From the NCBI GenBank assembly GCA_021292105.1, contig CM037871.1:57062866-57126865 (forward strand): 64,000 nucleotides of DNA. Reading direction: 5' to 3'. The notes beneath the pieces are model-generated. The model saw only the letters and a program-made list of their open reading frames with translations, was not told the DNA's origin and made no database searches. This stretch comes from Anadara kagoshimensis (taxonomy: Eukaryota; Mollusca; Bivalvia; Arcoida; Arcidae). The position numbers and the translations under genes are program-made. This document shows positions 56,835 to 64,000 of the stretch, one piece after another; positions within the stretch are counted from its first letter, which is position 1; every line of letters starts with the position of its first letter.

Positions 56835-57337
56835 AGACGGGGGATAGATGTTCCTGTGATCCACCTGAGACCTACCCAAACACCTGTCAGACTTAATTAA
56901 TTCAGGGTAAAAGTTTGGGGGAGAACATAGACAGTTCCTGACTTACCCGGCATGATTCTTTACAGACTACCTTTCAATAGTCCGATCACTTATTCAGTGA
57001 TGAAAACTTATGCGGCCTTTCATTAATGCTATTTGTAGATCTGTTATTTTTATAACGTGTGTTCAAAAATTTGATTAAATTTCTTATATTAACTCTAAAA
57101 ATCAAATAAAACTGGTTTTTATCAGACGCGCATCTGAATTCAGACAATGCGGTGTATCACGTAGTAAAATGCATTATCGCCAGTAACTACATCTTTTGAG
57201 ACAAAAATCGCGGCTTTGTTAGATGAGCTTTAAGGTTTTGTAGTTTTAAAACATAGAATTAAAAAATTGTGTCGTTCTAGGCTAAACATGTGTAACAAAT
57301 GATATTATTAATTATTTTGATATTTGTGCTGCTTTAC
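56835..57337. other. No gene seen
   Basis: Nothing bounded found. Local CpG content rises toward 57120-57190. Confidence 0.3.
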
Positions 57338-57450
57338 CTGTTGTCCATTCATAAACAAGTGCAATGGGTTAGTCTGTGGCGTATACTGGTTAGGAATAGG
57401 AACACCTGTATAAACCCGTATCGCGTGAATACGTATTAGCCAATCAGAAC
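57338..57450 (-). promoter_or_regulatory. Possible first exon and CCAAT-box promoter
   Basis: A minus-strand donor CAG|GTAAAG (exon end 57338) closes a segment containing ATG AAT GGA CAA CAG. About 100 bp upstream in that direction is a CCAAT box ('agccaatcagaac', 57437-57449). It might be the 5' end of the BTB-zinc finger gene, but the phase does not match the exons I can see, so the link is speculative. Confidence 0.22.
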
Positions 57451-57804
57451 CCAATTATGAATGACATATATGAATGAAACTTTACCCGTTTTTGCATCCC
57501 CTCGTCCCGTTTGTGGAAGCGTATCTGTGCGTATTGAAGCTTGACTGTTTGAATATTTGGTATCAATGAATGCAGAATTGAATATACTTTATCATGATAT
57601 GGTTGAATTTTGAATATCTTCAAAATAAATACCCAGCTACTCGTCTGGAATGTTATTTACATTTAAAAAAATCGGGACTCCATTCGTGGTACAAGAAATT
57701 GTTCGTAGTTTTGCGGAAGTTTTGATCCATAAAATCTAATTCGTTAGTAGGTACCTACGTGTAGTAAATAGATGATATTTTTTTCAAAGTAATCAACTGC
57801 TTTT

Positions 57805-57897
57805 TAACAAGTAATTGGCTACTAGTAGCTAACTTTTCTTCCACAAGTAACTGGCTACTAGTAGCTAACTTTTCTTCTACTAGTAGCTAACTTTACC
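57805..57897 (+). repeat. ~40-bp tandem repeat, 2.5 copies
   Basis: 'caagtaattggctactagt' ... 'agctaacttttcttc' units repeated at 57808, 57848 and, partly, 57877. Confidence 0.8.
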
Positions 57898-57914
57898 TAT
57901 CTTTATATATGAAG

Positions 57915-58925
57915 GTCAGGAACGAAACTACTGGCCTCTAAATCAAAGCCAGTAAGTTCAATCTACCGTTTTACAACGTAGGTTATAGTATTATTACCAG
58001 AATACCACGTGTATTAAAGTCAGGATTGAAACTACTGGCCTCTAAATCAAAGCCAGTAGGTTCAATCTAGCATTTTACAACGTAGGTTATAGTATTATTA
58101 CCAGAATACCACGTGTATTAAAGTCAGGAACCAAACTACTGACATCAAAATCGAAGCCAGTAGGTTCAATCTAGCGTTTTGCAACATGACTTAATAGTAT
58201 AATTACCTAAATACCAAGTACATATGAAAGTCAGGAAGGAAACCACTGGCCTCAAAATCAAAGCCAGTAAGTTCAATCTAGCGTTTTACAACGTAGGTTT
58301 TAGTATTATTACCAGAATACCACGTGTATTAAAGTCAGGATTGAAACTACTGGCCTCTAAATCAAAGCCAGTAGGTTCAATCTAGCGATTTACAACGTAG
58401 GTTATAGTATTATTACCAGAATACCTGGTATATGAGAGTCAGGAACGAAACTACTGGCCTCTAAATCGAAGCCAATAGGTTCAATCTAGCGTTTTACAAC
58501 ATGACTTAATAGTATTATTACCCGAATACCAAGTATATGAAAGTCAGGAAGGAAACTACTGGCCTCTAAATCAAAGCCAGTTAGATCAATCTAGCGTTTT
58601 ACAACGTAGGTTATAGTATTATTACCAGAATACCAAGGAAACGAAACTACTGGCCTCTAAATCAAAGGTTTCATTCCCGACTCTCATATACAAGGTATTC
58701 GGGTAATATTACTATAAGTCATGTTTTAAAATGCTAGATTGAACCTACTGGCTTTGATTTAGAGGCCAGTAGTTTCGTTCCTGACTTTATATACCAAATA
58801 TTCGCGTAATATTACTATAAGTCATGCTGTAAAACGATAGATTGAACCTACTGGCTTTGATTAAGAGGCCAGTGGTTTCGTTCCTGACTCTCATATACAA
58901 GGTATTCGGGTAATATTACTATGTT
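57915..58925. repeat. 104-bp satellite arranged as an inverted array
   Basis: About seven plus-oriented 104 bp units (starts 57915, 58019, 58123 and so on) run to about 58660. Nearly three units in the opposite orientation follow, to about 58925. Each unit holds a hairpin 'actggc'...'gccagt' around 'ctctaaatcaaa' and a following 'aggttcaatcta', which resemble the anticodon arm and B box of a tRNA read on one strand. The turn-around lies near 58655. Confidence 0.85.
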
Positions 58926-58974
58926 ATATATAACATCTTATGATTTTTTAACACTTTGCACCACTATAAATTTG

Positions 58975-59640
58975 TTAACAACACAAGTTATTCCTTAAAT
59001 AACTACTGAAACAAATTATTAACTTGTCATTCCAAGATATAGATCTATTGCTGAACATTGTCAAACATTATACGGACTCCAAACAAAAATTTACTAAAGA
59101 TACCATCAATATGGACAACATGTTAATTGTATGTGAAAAACAAAAAACAGACAATCGGTATACCAATAGGCACAAACTATGCACCATCGCTTACTGGTTT
59201 GTTTCTCTATTCGTATTCATGACAACGTCAATTTAAGATCTAGAGAGAAGACTGTCGCCAAATCGACGGAATTTTATCACTTGATGATCCTAGGTTTGGA
59301 GAATTATTGATTGTCATTTCATTTAGGAAGCCATGAAATAAAGGATACATCTGATTCGTCAAGTTCCGCTTTATATATTGGGATTTGTACTTCAAATATA
59401 AATCACAAGAAAAGGCTACATCTGAAGCTGTATGATAATCTCGATGACTTTTTCTATTGACAACTTTACATTTCTATGCAGCAATATATATACTAGACTT
59501 GCATAAGCAGGTTCTGATTGTACTCTGTTAGAACATATGTAAGTGCGCTTGTAGAAGTCGTTACCTCTATCGACCATGACAATATAAATACAATAATTTT
59601 GACTTAGGACACCATCACTCATCTCCCAGGTGGGCACAGG
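58975..59640 (+). mobile_element. Reverse-transcriptase element relic
   Basis: The GIPIGTNYAP block near 59158-59185, a LFLYSY block after it, KDTS-type residues near 59345 and a RLHLKLYDNLDDF block near 59415 match the 5225-6240 relic. Old and broken. Confidence 0.62.
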
Positions 59641-59689
59641 TAGTCGTATTATCTCTAAGGTTACGGCGATACCAATAGTATCACCAGTA

Positions 59690-59880
59690 TTTAAAATCTT
59701 GATTTAAAGGTCACATCTATATAAGGGCCACCTGCTTACAAAGGTATGAGAATTGTATCCCTATTTTTCTTTATTCATATTATTTGAACATGTATATAAA
59801 GGTCATCTGCCCATAAAGGCCACTTTTACTGGTTCCCCGAAGTTGTGATGCCTTTATAGACAGGTTTGACTGTATTGTTA
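59690..59880 (+). repeat. Tc1-type MITE-like repeat
   Basis: Relative of 52890-53090, ending 'ctttatagacaggtttgact'. The left side is 'aaaggtcacatctatataag'. Confidence 0.5.
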
Positions 59881-60119
59881 AAATTCTAAAGTAAAAAAAA
59901 AGTGTTATGAGTTCAAAGGTCAAATTAATTCTTATTATACACATGGTTTATTTGTAGAACAACCACACCAAGCAAGAGATGAACGAACAACATACAAAAC
60001 AAATACATGTACATGTAATTACATAATATTAATGTTGACAGCATTAGACAAAAATCCAACTAACCCTTAAATTAAAATGGAACATTCGATTCGTTTGACG
60101 TTTAGATTGTGCAATTAAC

Positions 60120-61127
60120 TTAAGGGTCATCTAAGTGGGAAAATTCAAGTGAAAACCATTTGGTTGAAAAGCGTAAAAGAGGGGTATAATTATGAAATTA
60201 CCTACACAAGTGTGAAGATTTATAAATAGAAATAAAATAGGAATTGATAATTTAAGAGTTTATGAAATATTTGTTGCATTTTTTAAAGAAAATTGTGCCA
60301 AAAAACACGTGTTGGGGGAAAAAGCTTACACCTTGTATAACGAATTAATTTTAAAAAATAAAAAGATATTAAGATGGTCAACGTCTTAGAGCAGTGCAAA
60401 GGGGCCAGAGTTTGTTAAAGATATATACGAGGTTTTTGAAAACTCGACAATTTACGGTTGACGTTATCTACGATTTATTTTCCTTTTAAAAATGCGTGTA
60501 CCAGGCGTGATATTTATATTCTAAGGTCACTAATAATCCAAAATAAAACAAGTCACTAAAGGTGCACGGTCACACTATACTGTTCTATTTGAATTTAGGT
60601 GAATATTGTTTGGTTTCAACAATAGTGAACTATATATATAAAGCCGAATATACCTCAACAATAATCAAGTAATATACAAGCTTAGCTTTTATAATCTTCC
60701 CTTGGATCGTTGGTAGCCTTAGAATATAAACTATCACGCCTGGTACACGCATTTTTGAAAGGAAAGGAAAACAAATCATAGAAAACCTCCACCGTAAATT
60801 GTCGAGTTTTCAAAAACTATGTATTTCTTTAACAAACTCTGCCCCCTTTGCACTGCTCTATGACGTTGACTATCTTAATATCTTTTCATTTTTAGAAATT
60901 AATTCGTTATACAAGGTGTAAGCTTTTTCCCCCAACACGTGTAATTTTGCACAATTTTCTTTAAAAAATGCAACAAATATTTTATAAACTCTTAAATTAT
61001 CAATTCCTATTTTATTTTTATTTATAAATCTTCACACTTATGTAGGTAATTTCATAATTATACCCCTCTTTCACGCTTTTCAACCAAATGGTTTTCACTT
61101 GAATTTTCCTACTTAAATGACCCTTAA
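60120..61127. mobile_element. ~1-kb foldback element bounded by TTAA
   Basis: Inverted arms of about 420 bp (60120-60539 and 60704-61127) enclose a 164 bp spacer. The arms align nearly end to end with scattered differences. The outer edges read TTAAGGGTCAT...ATGACCCTTAA, so TTAA may be the target duplication, as in piggyBac-like elements, although those usually begin CC rather than GG. There is no transposase. Open frames inside have no motif. Confidence 0.8.
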
Positions 61128-61774
61128 AGAAGTAAAATGATTGAATGAAACCGACTACGGATCGTGAAAGAGAGCCAATGGAGAAGAGCGAGGAAGTCAC
61201 GCCATCTGGCGGCGAGTCATATACCGGAGACGTGCAGACTATACCATTATCAGCAATGGCGGGAAGTGTTCAAACTGGTATAAATAAGCATGTCACGCTA
61301 CAAAATGGTTTGTATTAATTTCCTCTAATACACATCCTTCATTTGTTCTATAGATTGCTTCTTCAATCCTCAATCAAACTTTTAGATCATGGGGTTCGAA
61401 ACCAAGGCCGAGCATAAACAATAATTGTAATGTTAGGATTTTTTAACAAAATATTGGTGATACACCAAAGAGACAATATACACTGTATGTAGACATTCAG
61501 ATAGATTATCTGCATGTGTGTTTAAATGCTTGTTGGTTAAAATATTGCCGCTTCAACAGTGTTCATTCTAGATGAGACCATTGGTCCCTTATTCTGCTAA
61601 ATCACCCCGTCGTTAAGGCCTTAGAGAGCCATATTTAACATTACTGGAATGCAAAAATATAGAAGTCTTGTGCGGTTAAGATGGAACATTTTGAAATGAC
61701 CCCTTCTGAAAAAATCAAAATAGGTTTCGAATTTAATATAAGTATAGGTACATAGAAACAAAAGTCACGTGGTC
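61128..61774. other. No gene seen
   Basis: Nothing bounded. A locally GC-richer patch lies at 61160-61265. Confidence 0.3.
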
Positions 61775-61930
61775 TACCAGAAGAGATCTGAAAACCCGAT
61801 GTTCTGTTATACGGCAGGCGAGGCACGTAAAAGAAACTCTCTGCATCTAAATTTCTACCACTTCACCGATAGCTGGTGACGCCTCAATATAAGTGAAATA
61901 TTCTTGACTGGGACGTAAAACCCAATTCAA
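61775..61930 (+). mobile_element. SINE 3' part
   Basis: 'aggcgaggcacgtaaaagaa', 'gatagctggtgacgcctcaa' and 'tataagtgaaatattcttga' then 'ctgggacg': the second half of the common family. Confidence 0.75.
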
Positions 61931-62094
61931 TTAATTGACCTTGTCTTATTTGCGCGTTTCTTTCATTTTCTGTTATTCTAAGGGTTAAACAGGGCATTCC
62001 TTACATACTTTTTGATTTACAAATCCGATTTGAGTTGTCAATTCATATTATACGATTCGGAAATAGAGAACATTTAATGTTACCTAACAACGGA

Positions 62095-62221
62095 TGGATT
62101 GGTCCAAATGACAAGGCTATCTAGATTTGAACAAACTATAGTTAGACCTTGACAAGGACCTTCCACACAAATTTGGTTCCAATTGGCCCAGTAGTTTTGG
62201 AGGAAAAGATTAAAGTTTACT

Positions 62222-62264
<43 letters not shown>

Positions 62265-62312
62265 CGTCGTGCTATTAACTGACACGGCCTTTGGCTAGGT
62301 GAGCTAAAATGC
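62095..62312 (+). repeat. Right part of the 'caagaggccc' element
   Basis: 'ccttccacacaaatttggttcc' and 'ggcccagtagttttggagg' are family words. A (CA)n tract (62224-62261) and the right end 'ggcctttggctaggtgagcta' follow. The left terminus is not recognisable. Confidence 0.6.
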
Positions 62313-62384
62313 TGCTTCTTGTTTCTATTTTAACTTACTCTATTGCTTATGTTTAACTAGGCGTGACTATCCATATGTAGCCAG

Positions 62385-62627
62385 TCCCCCGGTTCTACTA
62401 TCATTGTTTATCTAAGACTTTCTTTAACTTAAATCAGGCAAATTTCAAACTGAAATAATTTTGTTAATTTTTAACATATTCAGGAATTTAAGGTATCTTT
62501 TTGAAGATCAGTCACAGCTTAATACAGCCATAATTTCATTTTGTCAAAACGTTTAATTCATAGAACTATAAAATGTTGCCAAATTTTAACAGATTTGAGT
62601 TAAGGAAAATCATTGTGAAACTGGGGC
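62385..62627. mobile_element. MITE with 'ggttctac/ggtttcac' inverted ends
   Basis: The ends 'ccccggttctactatcattg' and 'aatcattgtgaaactggggcc' are inverted, with 'ctttaacttaaat' / 'atttgagttaagg' next inward. Same family as 27937-28170. A 75-codon frame running out of its right end is not a gene. Confidence 0.6.
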
Positions 62628-63014
62628 CAGTTGTTTATCTTAAACAACTGCGTTCATTGAAGAATTACATAAATGGTTATGCAGATGGTGATTTAGAAAT
62701 GACAGACATTATTTGGAACATCTTTTTTTTTCGATTTAACGACATATTCATAACACAGTTACAATCTATACACTGCAAGTCGCTTTATAAATTGTTTTAA
62801 CTACAGAAAGCAGATTTATGTAAATACAACAACAAGCTTTTATGGACGACATGAAATAGCTTGTCTTAAGTACATGTATTTGATGAATCTAAAATTTTAA
62901 AATATAAAACTTTTTACAATCAGTGAAAAAAGTTTACAGCATAATTTGGTGAAATTTGCTGCTATTCACGAATTACGGACATTAGTCTCTTCTTCCAAAT
63001 GATGATACATAATG
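62628..63014. other. No gene seen
   Basis: Likely 3' untranslated region of the thioredoxin-fold gene whose stop is at 63015 on the minus strand. Confidence 0.3.
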
Positions 63015-63152
63015 TTACGTCCATGGTAATACATTGCTTCCTTTATTTGAGCAAACAGTTGTCCTTCCTTGGGAGTCGATTACCTCCCCTTTATCGTTTA
63101 GCATTATTAACCTTGGGATTCCTTGGACGTCATATTTTTCTTCCAGTTGTTC
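63015..63152 (-). CDS. Terminal exon of a nucleoredoxin/tryparedoxin-like protein
   Basis: After an acceptor 'gtatttttttctag', 45 codons and a TAA (63015-63017) encode EQLEEKYDVQGIPRLIMLND then KGEVIDSQGRTTV and a short tail ending LPWT. The KYxVxGIPxLI..L motif holds the cis-proline of the thioredoxin fold. With the 'GEVID..GR..V' strand and the PW ending, this is characteristic of the nucleoredoxin/tryparedoxin group, which reduces disulphides through a WCPPC-type site. That active site must lie in an upstream exon, beyond the right edge; I find none between 63153 and 64000. Confidence 0.7.
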   Translation of the reverse strand, partial: EQLEEKYDVQGIPRLIMLNDKGEVIDSQGRTTVCSNKGSNVLPWT

Positions 63153-63297
63153 CTAGAAAAAAATACTTAAACTGAGAAAATAAAAATATGTTCATATTTA
63201 AAACAAATAGCTTTCACAACCTTCAACCTTTTGTTTTAGCAAGGTATTTTTTTGTACTTAACGACAACGGCGTGATAAGCTCTCGGTTGCGTCCTAA

Positions 63298-63415
63298 GAG
63301 TGGGCGATAGAGCGCTTGTGTAATAAGAAGGCGCCTGCGTCATTAGAGGGGGCGATATAGTGCTTGTATAATAAGAAGGGTGTTGGGTGCTTGCGTCATT
63401 AGAGGGGGCGTTAGA
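63298..63415 (+). repeat. ~60-70-bp duplicated segment
   Basis: 'gcgtcattagagggggcg' and 'cttgtataataagaagg'-like words occur twice (63306-63358 and 63360-63412). Confidence 0.65.
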
Positions 63416-63491
63416 TTCCCGTATGGTTCGAATTTAAATCTCTTGGGTGTTCAAGTAATGATTAATGAATAAGTGATGTATCTTTTGGAAA

Positions 63492-63545
63492 TATTGTCAT
63501 ATACGTTAATCATAAAATACATTCAATAATGGTATATATGACAAT
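63492..63545. mobile_element. Palindromic MITE, monomeric form
   Basis: 'attgtcatatac' and 'gtatatatgacaat' frame 'aatcataaaatacattcaat', the half-unit of the dimer at 40507-40633. Confidence 0.65.
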
Positions 63546-64000
63546 ACCTTACAAGACTTCCCATGTCACCGTGAAAAAGAAACGGCTTTGTGTTTCTGTA
63601 AAACGAATTGCAAAGTAAACATGTTCGAAAACTTCGCCTATACAGCTGAAAACGGTTCCGATATAGACACGAACACCTATGTCATTCACTCATCCTACAT
63701 TTTAGTCTTTATATAACTATATTAATTATCGCATAAAATGATTATAAATATGGCGGAACAGTTGGCAACCGTAGTGCTCAGTGATAATTACGAAAATGCA
63801 TTTTGCAATACAACAATGATTGTCAGAGTCTGCATGTAACTTCCAATATGCAGGCAGCGTTTATGCAATCCAAAACTACAATACACACATTAAAAGAAAG
63901 ACATCTAGGTGTGGTTCATTGACAAGAACCTTAAGTAGATCTTTAAATTTTCATTAAAAACACACCCAAAATTTATTGTGATACACTCGATCTGTTATAC
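63546..64000. other. No gene seen
   Basis: Probable intron or flank of the nucleoredoxin-like gene; no exon recognised. Confidence 0.3.

Noticed and set aside
62573-62800. 75-codon plus frame
   Set aside because: It starts inside the right end of a MITE and has no recognisable domain.

Overview
The window looks like animal nuclear DNA, most likely from a bivalve mollusc. The evidence is AT-rich, repeat-dense sequence, split genes with GT..AG introns, tRNA-headed SINEs ending in a 'gatataagtgaaatattcttgactggg' type tail, and interspersed elements with 'caagaggccc' / 'agctcacctgag' ends. I recognise these repeats from bivalve genomes by memory; no search was run. Most open frames longer than 60 codons in this window are not genes.

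Supported host genes, left to right. (1) A possible three-exon, 54-residue gene on the minus strand (2082-4202); this is weak. (2) A five-exon plus-strand gene (13633-17905) for a 317-residue LigB-type class III extradiol dioxygenase-like protein. It is the best-supported gene here. (3) A minus-strand gene (19735-24763) for a roughly 840-residue nuclear-looking protein. It has three related small domains, an S/T/Q-rich linker and a C-terminal SUMO-interacting-like motif. Its last exon lies 2.5 kb away across an intron full of decayed mobile DNA, and a possible non-coding first exon sits at 30.2-30.4 kb. (4) A large minus-strand BTB-zinc finger gene (44591-52385, with a look-alike exon at 53238-53359). 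It has about ten C2H2 fingers and two long in-frame minisatellites, of 48 bp and 33/66 bp. (5) The terminal exon of a nucleoredoxin/tryparedoxin-like gene on the minus strand (63015-63152), whose other exons lie beyond the right edge.

The third and fourth genes keep good splice sites and recognisable domains but change reading frame many times, mostly by the equivalent of a one-base loss. I read this as base-calling error at least as readily as gene decay.

The rest is repeats. The most unusual are two copies of a ~350 bp miniature LTR retrotransposon (3137-3483 plus strand, 53643-53993 minus strand). Their ~120 bp LTRs each carry a complete tRNA-like body with A and B boxes. The first copy still shows a tRNA-Pro-type primer site, a purine tract and a 4-bp target duplication. 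Also present are relics of one reverse-transcriptase family, a deleted hAT element (32741-34207), a Tc1/mariner relic (36590-37491), and many palindromic MITEs, several with clear target duplications (10 bp at 3.5 kb, 4 bp at 14.3 kb, 8 bp at 56.7 kb). There is a ~1 kb TTAA-flanked foldback (60120-61127), two large elements that share ends but carry different internal tandem arrays (16431-17541, 38218-40039), a head-to-head inverted array of a 104-bp unit (57.9-58.9 kb), and many microsatellites.
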